Shown piece by piece: positions 11,291 to 23,656 of a stretch of 64,000 bases of DNA (its first letter is position 1; each line of letters begins with the position of its first letter). The position numbers were made by a program, and so were the translations under genes. Origin of the DNA: Prunus persica (lineage: Eukaryota; Streptophyta; Magnoliopsida; Rosales; Rosaceae); assembly GCF_000346465.2 (NCBI RefSeq), contig NC_034009.1, positions 15,354,950 through 15,418,949 on the forward strand, written 5' to 3'. The notes beneath the pieces are model-generated. The model was not told the DNA's origin. It made no database searches and saw nothing but the letters and a program-made list of their open reading frames with translations.

Positions 11291-11441
11291 AATTCCTCAC
11301 TTTATTAATCTTCAAACTCGTAATATATATTTTACAAGGTACTAATGCAGGGACACATTGTTCATATCATACATGTAATGCATATGACACCATTAAGTGT
11401 TAGAAGTATGTCCTAAAAGCTAATCATTAGATTAAATCATT

Positions 11442-11922
11442 AGTGCTGTTAAACGAATCCTAAAATTAACTGAGTACACCTTATGATCTAAGTACATCCT
11501 AATATTTTAATTAAAATGTAAATTTAACTAAGTACACTCTATTAAACTACCAAAAATACCCCTGGTACATCCTAATATTTGTAGCATTATTTTATAGTTG
11601 ATTTTCAGCTTGATTTTTTTAATAGTGTTTATAAATCTTTGACTTTTAATATAGATTTATGCTTCTACTAAAACTGTTGACACTTTTTTTGCAATTCCAA
11701 CTTCTTGCAATCACCACCTCTTTCGTTAAAAACACAATAGGACAAGCAATCTCTTAATTAGGGTTGAATATGGTTAGTAAGGTGTACTTATTAAAATTAT
11801 ATTTGTTTCACAATTTCATATATCCTTTTTGGTCATTTTATATTAGGGTAAATCAGTAATTCAATATATACTTTTATAGTAGGGTGTACTCAGTTAATTT
11901 TAGGGTTCGTTTAGCAGTACTC
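11442..11922. mobile_element. MITE with 43-bp terminal inverted repeats, Mutator-like
   Basis: Left end AGTGCTGTTAAACGAATCC matches in inverted form the right end GGGTTCGTTTAGCAGTACT, and the similarity continues through AAAATTAACTGAGTACACC. Flanks TAAATCATT (11433-11441) and TAAATCTTT (11923-11931) agree at 8 of 9 positions, consistent with a 9-bp Mutator-type target duplication. No coding capacity. Confidence 0.72.
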
Positions 11923-11989
11923 TAAATCTTTCATAGAAACTTCATTTAAACTAATCAGTTGGGTTAACATAAAAGGACAAATATGTCAA

Positions 11990-12799
11990 CACAGGTAACG
12001 ATTCATGTGTAACCATCAACCTACTTGACAAGTCCATGGATTTATGAGATAAGGAAAGTGATCTAAAGAGGTTAGATGCAAAGGGACCTTTCCCTATAAC
12101 TCAAACAAAAAGTGTTCCTGGTCATAGAATCGATCAATTGGGCATTGAAGAAACTGCAAAGACTGGTACACACTTTATCTGCTCAATTATGAGGATCACT
12201 AGTCTCGAGTCATTATTATATGGACACTAAGATAAGTGCGTAGGTGCTTGCTAGGGAGTAAGTTCATTGAACGCGATCAAGTTAAGGAATCTTGTATGGA
12301 AGTTCTACTAGCATGTTAAACAAGATTTCTTTGGTTGCAAAAACGCAAGGTTAATCCTTAGACTTGAGGCACCATGGTTGTCTTATGAATGCATAGTTAG
12401 TCTCTGATTGTATCATAAGGTTGAGCTCATCTTTGGGCTCGATTCAAGGTAACGTCAAAATCCTCGACAAGTTCATAGAAGCAAGTGAGTGTATGACAAG
12501 GGATCTCAACTTTTAGTAAGAGGGAGAGAATGTATGAGATATGATTTAGGAATCTTCAGCTAGAGTCGGAGCACAATTGAGAAATAGTCTTCTAATTGTG
12601 CTCATATTGAATCATATAGCCAAGAGCGATCACGTTGGGGATTTGACATGGATTATGTATCCTATTAATGAGATCAAGAACATTATGAAATAGAGAGGGA
12701 TTGAATTACATTGTAATTCCAACTAAATGGGTTCTCCTAATATAGAAAACAAAGACTTTTACAAAGATTTGTATGGATGATATCACTGAAGGGAGGAGA
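11990..12799 (+). mobile_element. Possible non-coding internal region of an LTR element, with polypurine tract
   Basis: Contains no open frame with recognisable motifs. It ends in the purine run GAAGGGAGGAGA (12788-12799) immediately before a TG (12801), the arrangement of a polypurine tract and 3' LTR. The left boundary and a 5' LTR are not visible. Non-autonomous LARD-like origin is an inference. Confidence 0.35.
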
Positions 12800-12800
12800 C

Positions 12801-13515
12801 TGTGAAAATTAAAAATGAAATTAATTAAAATCCCTTAATTAATAAAATACATCCATATGTGTGTCAATTTTAATTGGGTTAGGTGAGTTAAGGTTTTTAA
12901 CCTATGTCTTTAGAAGTCATTTTACAAAGGGATAAATTTATCTTAAAATTTTTGAAGATAAGTTTGGTGGGGAAATAGAACATGTGATGGAAATAGCAGC
13001 ACTCTTTAACAAGTGAGATAGTGTTGCCCTAGCCACTAGGTAAAAGGCATTTATGTATTATGAGAAAACAATGTAAGAGTAGTTTTGGTATGAAAATGTT
13101 AATTCCGACTTACCGTTTCCCAATCCCACCTAAGCCTTACGACTAGAGGTCGTTACCTCATAATTACAAGAGACAATTATCAAATTTCCCAAAATTGGAA
13201 TAAAATTTTCCCTTACCATTTTCAGCATAAATCCCATCTTTGGGTATGACAATCCTTACCCATTGCTACCACCACATTGCTACCAAATGCATATTTATTG
13301 TTTTTCCATTTTCAAATACGGGTATCAAAAACGTTTTTGATGTTTTTGTTGGTAGAAAATTGTTCTCTGTTTAAACTACCAAACACATTCTCAAATCTTG
13401 AAAATTGTAAGACGTTATGAGACAAGCCTTAAATATCTCTCCTCTCTGCTTTTGCCTCTCTCTCTCTCTCTCTCTCTCTCAAGCAAATATTAGAAAGAGA
13501 CTAGTTATCTGGTAA
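12801..13515 (+). repeat. Candidate 3' LTR of the non-coding element
   Basis: Begins TGTGAAAATTAAAAATG right after the purine tract. A (CT)n tract lies at about 13455-13483. The right boundary is a guess because there is no second copy to compare with. Confidence 0.3.
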
Positions 13516-13879
13516 GGGTGAATTTGATTTAAATTTAGCGGGCATTGATTTGGGCCTCAAGACCAAGGGTGTGTTGATCCAACCCCAGAAATTTTGAAGC
13601 ATTCTCATTGTATATAATAAAGCCCATTTCATATTCTAGCAAGGAACATGATAATCATGAAGAAAAAAAACTTAATTGCATAGCTTACAGGGAAAATTTT
13701 TTTTTTTTTTTTTTTTTTTTTGAGAAAAGCTTACAGGGATATTAGAATCCAAAAGCACCTAATTAAGTCTCCTAATACAATCTAACAGAGGTTGGAACAC
13801 ATACATAGTACAAAATCCACCAACCACTCAAATTAATTGTAGCCTCTGCCTCTCTCTCTGGCTGTCAATAATTTTCTCT

Positions 13880-15046
13880 TCACTTGGGGCGACGTGCTGT
13901 CTCAATAGGTCCAGCTTGCCTTGCCAACTGAAAGACAAAAAAAAAAATCAAAAAATAAAATAAAATCAAAACACATTTTAATATATATATATACACACAC
14001 ACACATGCTGGTGTAATTTGGAGAGTTTACCTGAAAATAAGCCTCAAGCCTCTTCTTCAGTGTTGCATGTTCTCTCTTCAATGCTTGGAAAGTCCTCATG
14101 CATCTGGATTTACCGTCAAAACTTTGAAGTGACTTACCAACTTTATTTACACATTTTTTCCCTTTTTAAATTTATTCTCTATATTATCATTTTATTATAT
14201 GTTTTGTACGATTGTAAAAAGGGAAGACTCAAATTCGAGTTAAGAGAATATAATTATGATGAGAGTTTTTTAGAGATTGATGCTAGAATTGCGTAAGTAC
14301 CCTTCTCCATTTCCTGCCTTGCAATATTCCCTAAACTGTTGGCACTCAGCTTTTACCTTTTTGGCTCCGATGCTGCGCACCAATTAAGAGAAATGTTTAG
14401 TTGGGATTAAATCTTGTCATCTCAAAAGCCAACATAGAATATACTTACAGATTCCTTGCTAATATTTCTTAAAATTAATAACAAATTGAGGACGTTTTAT
14501 TTTTTTACCTTGAGCTACTTCCCTTGAACTGATGCATGTAGCCGTCCAATTTATTAAAATCATGAGGGGTCTTCTCTCTGCATATACATACTATACATTA
14601 TTATATGTCCCTGACATAAATATTGTCATTAAAAAGAAGTGAAAATTATAATTTGACCCACAGCGCCAGCTCTATGGTTTGGAGTGATCTAGATGAATCT
14701 TGGTAGTAGGATGTAGCAATTTCCTCCACAAAATTTGGGTTAGCATCATCTTGCAGCTCCTCCAACTGAATAAACTGCTCGTCCAGAAATCCCTGAAATT
14801 CCCAAAAGTTTTGAAAATGAAGAGTGCTAAAATAGCTACAAGTGCACATTAGTTTTTCTTTTTTTGAATTACTGTTCTGGGATTATTGTGTTGTGCTATA
14901 CTTTTTGAGAACTTATGTCCAATGCATGTTGCACGTATGATAAACAAGGGAAAGGGAAAAGGTAAAAAGAGATGAAAAAGAAAAAGAAGAACCTGATCAA
15001 AGAGGGACTGCCTCATGAGACGAACCTGCCTCTGGTTCTTGTCCAT
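13880..15046 (-). CDS. Histidine-containing phosphotransfer protein, AHP4-like, complete
   Basis: HPt protein that carries phosphate between cytokinin-type hybrid histidine kinases and nuclear response regulators. Six coding exons on the minus strand: 14993-15046, 14662-14792, 14509-14577, 14301-14372, 14031-14103 and 13880-13927, all with GT/AG borders and matching phases, giving 148 aa (the family is about 145-155 aa). Order: MDKNQRQVRLMRQSLFDQ, GFLDEQFIQLEELQDDANPN, FVEEIATSYY, the HPt core YMHQFKGSSSSIGAKKV, KAECQQFREYCKAGNGEG, TFQALKREHATLKKRLEAYF and tail QLARQAGPIETARRPK. The phospho-accepting His in HQFKGSS is present, so it is not a pseudo-HPt of AHP6 type. Best resemblance, from memory of Arabidopsis, is AHP4. 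A TATA box sits about 110 bp upstream. An inverted 5' fragment of the same gene lies at 10.8-11.3 kb. Confidence 0.93.
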
Positions 15047-15155
15047 TGAACAGCAAAGGATATAAAGAAGATATATTGGGGAGAGAGAGAGAAGAGAAGA
15101 CAGTGGGAAGAAGAAAGTGTGATGAGATAATTAAATTGTTAAGGAGCAAGAGGGG

Positions 15156-15165
15156 TTTATATAAT
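15156..15165 (-). promoter_or_regulatory. TATA box of the AHP gene
   Basis: Minus-strand ATTATATAAA about 110 bp upstream of the start codon at 15046. A pyrimidine-rich leader follows. The equivalent position in the dead copy is mutated. Confidence 0.65.
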
Positions 15166-15539
15166 ACTTTGGGGGTGTGCAGGAGGAGGGAAACTGAGGG
15201 TAGAACCATGAAAAGGAAGAAGAGCATGGAGTGATTGGGGGTTTTGTGGGGCAAATTCGATTCTGGTACTAAGTGAAATAAATAAATAAGTGATTGGTAT
15301 TGTTTATGAATTATGTTAAATCTGGAATGATCTGCTTCTACATGTAGATAGATACCTTATTCTAAATAGTAAATACCCCCTCATTTAGATATTATCATTT
15401 TTTTTAAAATTGAATTGGGTTAAATTAAAATGCCTAATGCACTCAAATCCATCCCATATTCTCCACCTAAAGGTTGATTAGATAGCAACATATAATGATT
15501 CAAAAAAATATCTATGACATTACATGTACAGTTTTTATG

Positions 15540-15562
15540 TGTAAAGGTTTTGGTGACTTTGC

Positions 15563-15596
<34 letters not shown>

Positions 15597-16769
15597 TTTT
15601 CTGAGTTTTTTTTTTAATAATCACTCACCAATTGGTTAAATTCTATTCCCCTTTATAATTAACAAACACATGAACAATTAATCAAAAGGTACATATTTCC
15701 AATAGGAGTGAGATTTAGGTTTAAAAAGCAAATCCATGGTTTGATGCCGCCCCTTTACGTATTTTTAGTGGCCACCTCAAGCATGCATATACGTGACAAA
15801 CAATTCATCCTGAAACTGAAAGAACCCAAAAGCTAGCATGAAACTAAAGCCAAAAGAAGGCATTATATAAGTTCATAACAAATGCATGCGGTGGCCGATC
15901 ATGAATTTTTTTTGCGGAGGTATAATTTTAAAAGATTAAAAGCTTTATAATAATTTATTATTTTTTTGGAACCACATATTTGAAAGGCCAAATATTATTA
16001 CAAGAAAAACGAAATTAACGCAGTAGTTGCTGAAGATGAAAAACAAACCGCAGCATGTTTGATGAACTTACTTCGGAAGCTTGATCGATACAATTTTTTA
16101 TTTCTTGACACAAGACTTAATCTATGAATCCATTTTTATAAAAGACTAGAGTTCTCTCAAAATAAAAAATAAAAAAGAAAAGAAGAAAAAAAACAGACTT
16201 GGTGGTGGAGACGTAAATAAAATGTATCAATTTGATGATATGTTTATAAGGACTTGGATTGTATTGGTGGGTGGGGACGTAATCAAAAAGGGAATTTTTT
16301 AAAAAAGGCAAAATCTCCTTAAGAAGGCTTCATTTAAAATAAAAAATAAAAAATCTCCTTAAGGAGATTCCCTCCTTTTCCGTCTACAGCACGCAGAGTT
16401 TCCTTCTTCTTCTTCTTCTTTTTTTTTTTTTCCTAGTCCAAAACTACGTGATTTTATCCAGACATTAAAAAAAAAAAAAAAATACAAGCGCACAGCGCAG
16501 CTGCACAACAAAGGGCGCAAGAAAAGCAGGTATTTTGTCGAACAGGTAAAGTACACAATCAGACTAAGCGAAGGGGCAACTTTCCGGCACCTTCAACCTT
16601 TTATCCGTCAAGAGGATGTGTAATTACATCTCTTGCAATCACATGTGAAGAATCACTCCCAAACTAACCCTACATTTTGTTTAAGACTTTATGATGTAAT
16701 ATACTCTCTTATTATCACCCATTCACATGTGAAGATCAAGACATAATAGTTAAACATGAGTGCAACTTA
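15540..16769. other. Intergenic, no gene recognised
   Basis: AT-rich with an (AT)n tract at about 15567-15594 and T/A runs. A perfect 18-nt palindrome AATCTCCTTAAGGAGATT lies at 16352-16369, preceded 30 bp upstream by a partial copy of its left half. No coding motifs seen. Confidence 0.5.
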
Positions 16770-17342
16770 GGGGCGTTTAGTAACGTTTTCAAGGCCCTGT
16801 TTTCATTTTCTACCAAAAACACGTTCGGTATGTTGTTTTCATTTTTTGAAAACAAATTCAAACTCATGTATAAAAACTGAAAACACCAAATTATCGTTTT
16901 CATTTTCTACCTAGTGTATTGGTCCGATTGATTTCTTTTTTGTTTGATTTTTTTTTTTGTCTTTTTTTAATTTGTCATTTTTTCTTCAATTTTTAGTTTT
17001 TTCGTTCCGCTTCATTATTTTATTTTGCTACACCAGTGTATATTAATTTTATGATAAAACCATCATATATTATTCAATTTCATATTTATTTTAAACTAAA
17101 GATAATATAATTTTATTATCTGGGTTTTTCTAAAATTAGAAATTTTATTATTATTTTAATTATACATTATTATTCTCAATTATACATTTTTCATTGTTTG
17201 TAATAATTTTATCCTTTAAAATATCACTATTTTTAATTTCTGAATATGTTTTCCAATTAATCTACCAGACCCATTTTCGAATCCTGAAAATGCAAATTCT
17301 TTTTCTTATTTTCATTCTCAGAAAACATTACCAAACAGACCC
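16770..17342. mobile_element. Tourist-like MITE (573 bp) with TTA target duplication
   Basis: Left end GGGGCGTTTAGTAACGTTTTC-like and right end GAAAACATTACCAAACAGACC are imperfect inverted repeats. TTA occurs directly outside both ends (16767-16769 and 17343-17345), as in PIF/Harbinger-derived MITEs. The terminus differs from the PIF family at 7657 and 51943, so it is a separate family. Confidence 0.7.
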
Positions 17343-17345
17343 TTA

Positions 17346-18549
17346 TATTCCCGGGCATAAGAGTATATATGTATAGTAGTCGTTTTGCTGCTAATATCTG
17401 CTTTTGATACTATAATAAAGTTAGAGCATATCTAATGCAAAACCAATTGACCCATTGGTGAAGAGGTTTAAGATCTTACACTATTATGCAGGGCTTAAAT
17501 CCCCGATATAATATTTTCTTTCTACAAATTTGTAAGTATACCTACTTATATATAGACATATATAAATTTTTATTATTTTTTTAAAACTTAGAAGTATTTT
17601 CTTGTATATATAGTTTTAGAAAATTAGATTATCATGATTAGATATTTCGTTTGTATAGGTGACATTTTTTAATTTGTTGCAGAAAGAATCGTATCATATA
17701 TACATAGGTCCATTTGTAATACTGTTAAGTTATGCCTTTCAATTCTAGCTATACCATGATGGAGGAAGCCACAGATTACGATAGGTTAAAGTGACTTCAC
17801 ACCACAGCTTGTGTTTTACACAAGTTAACCCCTATCAATTTTCACTACAGCTTTTAGGGCCCTAAACAGAACTGATTATGAGTTCGTTCTCAAATGCCTT
17901 CCATTATGTATATCTCTCTCATATGACAAATCAAATTTTTCCCTAGTTAATTGTATCCTTCTTACTAGTCTGAACAAAATAGCTCCTCAGCTTCATTTTC
18001 TTCTTTTCTTTTCATTAGGTTAAAAGATAGGGATGCAACCCGAAAACGTTTTAAGAGATTATATATTTTATGTGCGATCGCCTAATTACATTTGAATGTA
18101 AAATTTAATGCTGGTATAGCAATCGTTATTCAGAATGAGTTTAGGCCAAAGAAAAATAAAACTTGAACCTTTTCATGTAGCTTCTTGTTTGTTTTTATTT
18201 TATTTTATATTTATATATAGTGAAGTCTAAGCTTCCTGTGGAAAAAATTGTTAATAGATAGAATAATTTTTTTGCTGTTTTTGAGTTCTAGAATAATCCT
18301 TGTTACAGTGGTAAATATAAGATTTGGTGGGTAGAGAATATTGGTAGAGAATCATCAAGCGACCAAATTAATGATTGACACAGCAACTTCACCTAGCAGT
18401 GGTCCTTGTCATTTCTGCCTCTAAATCTCACTCTCACTCTACCTGCAATTTCTTTCAGCAAGATATTAAAAGGAGAAATAAGTGTTTAAGAAGAGATTCT
18501 CCCTTTATTCCTCTGCCACACCCAAGTGAGAGCAGAAAGCAGGAGATGT
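17346..18549. other. Intergenic, no gene recognised
   Basis: AT-rich sequence without recognisable coding motifs, RNA genes or element ends. Confidence 0.45.
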
Positions 18550-18557
18550 ATTTATAC

Positions 18558-19600
18558 GCAAGGTCTAAAATATCTATGGTTTTAAAAATATTCGTCGTCT
18601 GAAAATATAAATTTTTTTAATTGAAATATCGGGAAATTATCGATATCGATAAAAATTGAGTAAAAATCATAGAAATTGTATAAAAAAAACTTGAAATTTT
18701 TTATTGAAACTTTGGAGGATGTTTATTGAGTCAATTATCTAATACTTTATTACAAAAAATTGGAAGTAAATGTATTGCATGATGAGTTTAACTGATTTAA
18801 GTTGATTATATAGCGAGCTGACAAAATACTATGAGTGTAGAAAATATGTAGTAATTAATGAAAGAAGATTAAATACACCATAATCATTGATTTATAATAA
18901 TTTACTACAATTATGTTACACTTTATATATTGTATGGTAAGATACATAAGTGATTTAATACCCACATAGAGTTCCTATAAGGTTCAAATTTGAGTTATTT
19001 ACACTAACATCCCTTGAGGTTTTCGACTTTGTCACAAAAGTCCTTGAGGTTTTAGAAATTATAAAACCACCCCCTGAGGTTTTAAAATTGTTTTCACAAA
19101 ACTCATTTTCATTGATTTTTCATCCTAAGATTGATGATTTTATATATATAAAAAATCTCTAAATTACAAAGTTGGCCTTTGAGATTAGATTGCATATACT
19201 TCATTGAGGTTGATTTTGTCATTTGCATAAGTACTTTTTTCACTGAAATCATCAATGTTTGGATAAACAATCAACGAAAAGGGGTTTTGTGAAAACAAAT
19301 TGAAACCTCTTGGGGTGTGTGTAATTTTTGAGACATGAGGGGATTTTGTGAAAACACAAGAAATCTCAGGAGTGTTAGTGTAAATAACTCTTCAAAATTT
19401 TCATTGTCTTCATCATCTCAATGTTATCAATATTATCGATATTATAGCGATATTTTTTCCAAATATTGCTGAAGTGTGAGAGAAATTATCAACATTGATA
19501 TTTTTTGATATTATCAATACTTATACGATATGTGTATGAATATGTTCCAAAATATCTTAAATCCAAAAAAACAATAATATCCTCGATATTTTAGTCCTTA
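18558..19600. mobile_element. hAT-like MITE with exact 8-bp target duplication, carrying a nested MITE
   Basis: Left end GCAAGGTCTAAAATATC and right end GATATTTTAGTCCTTA are inverted repeats, and the 8-bp ATTTATAC flanks both ends exactly (18550-18557 and 19601-19608). Interior contains GATATCGAT-type words near both ends. Without the nested 399-bp element the unit is about 0.63 kb. The 8-bp duplication points to the hAT superfamily; no transposase is present. Confidence 0.68.
18992..19390. mobile_element. Nested 399-bp MITE, Mutator-like
   Basis: Ends GAGTTATTTACACTAACATC and GTGTTAGTGTAAATAACTC are inverted repeats. Flanks TTCAAATTT (18983-18991) and TTCAAAATTT (19391-19400) are a 9-10 bp duplication differing by one indel. 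It sits inside the hAT-like MITE and is therefore the younger insertion. Confidence 0.68.
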
Positions 19601-19608
19601 ATTTATAC

Positions 19609-21100
19609 AGTTCCTCTCAATCTGTTCAACTTTTTTTTTCCTGCAAAATGTGTGGTCACATCTGCTCCTTTGTGTCCGCTTTGTTAAAAGAGTGGAGTGG
19701 GATCGGAATATGATTATAATGTGTTATTTTTTGCTGGCATAGATTGAGATTCTTTTTCAATCACTTTCTTCTATGTCGACAAGAATCCCACCTTGGAACA
19801 AGACAATGCCTGCTCATGCATGATATATTTGTTTTATTTGTTTTATTTTTTTTAATTCTATCAAATCACATAAAAAGAACTTACATCAGCAAAATGACAT
19901 AATAATTTAGTCCCTCTTACTTCTAATCGGCCTCTTTTAGGAGATTAAAGGATGTGATAGTTCAGGAGAAAGTTTGTAAGTTAAAATCTAATTTTCGAAG
20001 AAAGTAGAAGTTTATCAAGTATAGATTTGTTCTTGGATTTTGTGTTTATATTGTATCACAGTATTCCCTAAATGCAATGGGTTTGGGATGAGAGAATTAG
20101 CTGCTACAGGACAAGACCATATGGGGAAATATACCTTTTCTTCAATAGTCCTGAAAAGGAATGCGCTTCTGGGAATAATCCAAATTTGTGGGCATTGATG
20201 CAATCATACACAAGTTAAGCTTTAAGGTTGCTTTCTTGATGACCTTTCTCCAGATATTTTATTGCAGCATCAATTCTGCACATCTTTATCACAAGAATCC
20301 ATTATTTGGTATAACACGTTATTCAATCCATTATTTGGTATAACACATCTTCATCATGATTTTTGTCTCTTCTGCCAAATTTTTATCCAAATAAAACTGA
20401 ATGAGACATGATCCTGGTTGCATATCTGAAAAAGAAATAACTTAGTTGGTAATAATGGAACCACCAAATTTATTGATGGCAGAAGATTGTGAACAAAATA
20501 ATAATAAAGGGAAAAAGGAAAAGCCAATAATCCTTCCAACCTTTGGCTCCACCCGTGTAGAAGTGTAATACAAATTAGGAAAAAATATGGGCTTACATGT
20601 GAATTCACAAATTATGGGCTTACATGTGAAAAACCTAACTAAAAGATAAATTTATAATAAAACTTATTTCTTGCATTGAATTTATATATAAACCCTAAAA
20701 CTTATAAATTGAAGAACAAAACCCAATAAGGGCTAGTTGTAATTTATTTTAAAAAAATTTGAATGATGTGAGAAATGCTATTATTATCATTGCATTATGA
20801 TTTTTAGAAGAAAAAAAAACATTGATGACATTGTTGTAATATTAAGGTTTTTCAAGGGGGCATGGTATATTTAGTCAATTTGAAAAGTCAAAAAAATTAA
20901 TTTTTAAGATTTCGGTATTGTAGGGTTTTTCTATATTTGGGCTATATTTATGGGCTTACATGTGAAAAGCCCAAACTAAAAAAGAGAACAATTTTGTGAA
21001 TTCACAGTCATTCATATTCATTGTAATCTCCAAATCTTTAGACACTTCATACTTCAATATTGCACACCTTCAAGACAATTGAGTTTACATAGCTAACTAA
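19609..21100. other. Intergenic, no gene recognised
   Basis: AT-rich. The phrase GGGCTTACATGTGAA recurs at about 20590, 20617 and 20954, twice in a 30-bp tandem and once alone; its significance is unclear. No coding motifs or complete element ends seen. Confidence 0.45.
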
Positions 21101-21345
21101 TACCACTATACCAAAATTGTAGCAACGGATAATATCCGTTGCCAATGTGCCCTCCTTACCGTGGTACTGGTAACCGATGCCTATTACATAAAAGGCATCA
21201 GATATTATCCATTGCCTATTCCGTTATCAATTTTTTCATAAATAACGATGTCTAAGGAGTACCAAGTGCCAAAAAAACCTTGACCCCCGACGCCTAAACC
21301 TCCAATGGCATCGGTCATTTGTGTAAGACTGATGCTAAATATTAT
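21101..21345 (+). mobile_element. CACTA-like transposon end (fragment)
   Basis: Starts CACTATACCAAAATTGTAGC and is followed by short inverted words such as GGATAATATCC and repeats of GATGCC/GGCATC typical of subterminal regions of plant CACTA elements. No opposite end or transposase was found, so this is a fragment or a false positive. Confidence 0.38.
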
Positions 21346-21735
21346 TTACAGCATCACTAATCTCAAATATATTGATGCTTATGACTTAACACAACCCAAA
21401 AACCCAAAAACCATACGGCTGTTGAGACTTATGTTGTATGTCATCAATTTTTTTCCTTCTATCTTAATGCTGCTTTTAGTTATAGGCATTAGTTTTCATT
21501 GAATTGCTGATATTGTTTAACTTCAGTTTATTGTGAAAAACTGCGGTTGTGATAAGCAATAGAATCTATTTGAAAGTGTAGGCATCACACTACAATAGGA
21601 TATCAATTGCTTTCTCATATGTAGAAGCACATACAATAGAATATCAAGAGTACAATATAACAAAATAAAATTTAAAAAATAAAAGTACTCTAGGGCCGCT
21701 AGCCGGTAGCTGCAAGATAGGATTTAGAGCCACCA

Positions 21736-21773
<38 letters not shown>

Positions 21774-21778
<5 letters not shown>

Positions 21779-22147
21779 CTTCCATTGAGGGATCTCTCAA
21801 ATAAGCTTATTTGAAGGATACCCTTGTAAGACCAATTCTGCATTGTATTTCACAAATCCAAACTATCTATTTTGTAGATATTCATTCAAAGATCATCTCT
21901 ACAAAAAATCACTTGAATCCGATATCATTTGACCACTCGATTAAAATATTGAAATTTTAGTACATTTTTGAAGCACCTTGTTCATTGATTTTGTAGAACA
22001 CAATTAGATGTCTAAACGGTTTTTGATTTATCTAATTTTTTTTTGTAAAGATAATCTATGAATGAAGACTTAAAAAAAGGATGGTTTGGATTGTTGAAAT
22101 ACAATTAGTAGGGTACCCTAAATGGCATCCCTCAATAGAAGGGGACT
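21774..22147. mobile_element. MITE inserted in an (AT)n microsatellite
   Basis: Left TTCCATTGAGGGAT and right ATCCCTCAATAGAAG are inverted repeats. The element is flanked on both sides by (AT)n runs (about 21741-21774 and 22147-22165), as expected if it inserted into one microsatellite with a TA-type duplication. No coding capacity. Confidence 0.55.
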
Positions 22148-22165
22148 ATATATATATATATATAG

Positions 22166-23650
22166 ATCAGGATCGAAGGACACACATTTTTGACACTTGA
22201 CACATATTTTAAATCATTAGATAACTATTCATTCAATGGTTGAGTTTATATATCTCACATGACAAATTAGTTTCTTTAATAATTTTCTCAGGAATATAAT
22301 AATTCTATTAACCCTCTCTATCTACAACCAAATAATAATAATAAGCCTAGCCGGTGACTCTGCTGTTTGTTCTTAGATTTGTTTGTTGTTTGCGGGATCT
22401 TTGGTGGCTGTCGTGTTGTTCTATGCTGACGCAGCAGTTTCAACAATGATGTGGGTAGCTTCGGTTGCTATGCTGGTGTATTTAGAGTCTTTTCAGGAGA
22501 TTTTGCATCTTTGTTTGGGTTAGTCTTGCTTGTCAGTTATTGTAATAACAGCTTCAACTCTTTCGGGATTGATGCGTGTTTTTTTTGTTTCTCTGCGGGA
22601 CGAAGGAGAACCTGGGTTAGTAGTTTGCAATACGAAGGCTATCCTTGTCTTTTTCATATATGTGTTTATGCCGGACTGTTTTATGCCCTGCTTGGCTTTA
22701 AATGGAGGTATACTGTATAAGATTAGTGTTTTCGATGGATCCCTCTCTGGTTTGTTACCCCTTTGTGGGTAGTGTTTGTAACTCCATTGTGGGTCATATT
22801 GGCCTTTGTGTTTGTATTGCCCTCTGTGGGGTGAATTATTAAGGGCGGTTATCTATTGAGAACACCTATATAAGAACACTACATGAGAACACCGTTAGAT
22901 ATAATCTAACGGCTGCATGAAAAACAATTGTAAGTGAAACTGTTGCATTAGAATAAGGCCTTCTTCTCTATCCTCCCTCCAAAACGTCCCCTCCAAATAG
23001 ACGTCCCCTGTAAACCAACTGTTCGCTTTGTTCAATTAGGAGGTCAATTTTTTTATCAGCTTTGATTGAGGAAGAATAATAACACTGAAGAGAGAGCGCC
23101 CCTGTAATTCCTTATTAGCTTTGAAGAAGAACACTGAAGAGCGCCCTCATTTTTCTGGCTTTCTCATTTAGGCGAAACAAAGCAATCTTGGATTTTATAT
23201 TTTCATCTTTGTGGTTTGGTCATTCTGGTCTAAACATTCATTAATCCTTGAGCAATGTTGAAACTGGCTTTGAGTTGGAAACTAGTGACCGCGACCGTTA
23301 TGGTTCTGTTCTCTTGGTTTTGAAATCCTTGAGCATGGTCGAAATAGGGGTTGAGGAAGATGAAAAGTTTTTGGGGTTGACATTTAGATCTAAAAGGGCG
23401 ACATTGTGATATTTGTTGAAATTTTGAAGTTGGAAATCACTTACGGGGTAAGTGATATATTGTATTTGTCAACTTTATTAGTAGGCCTCAACATGAGTTA
23501 CGTTAGTTTGTATGTAGGTCTTTAATGTTTCATCAGAGATTCATTTTCATATCATATGCTAGTTAAGATATATTTGAAAGATCTTTGAAAGCATGTGCCA
23601 ATATTGGTATGATGGTGGTGATGTGATATTCAGGGTTAAATTGCAAGAAT
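22166..23650. other. Unassigned sequence upstream of the FAR1/MULE pseudogene
   Basis: Holds a near-perfect palindrome (CCGTTAGATATAATCTAACGG-like, 22894-22914) in sequence with the word GAGAACACC repeated. It may include the 5' leader of the downstream transposase gene; no terminal inverted repeat with the 27-kb side was found. Confidence 0.35.
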
Positions 23651-23656
23651 TGTGAA

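Noticed and set aside
22894..22914. Palindrome as terminal repeat of the FAR1/MULE element
   Set aside because: No inverted counterpart and no 9-bp duplication were found near 27.2-27.4 kb.
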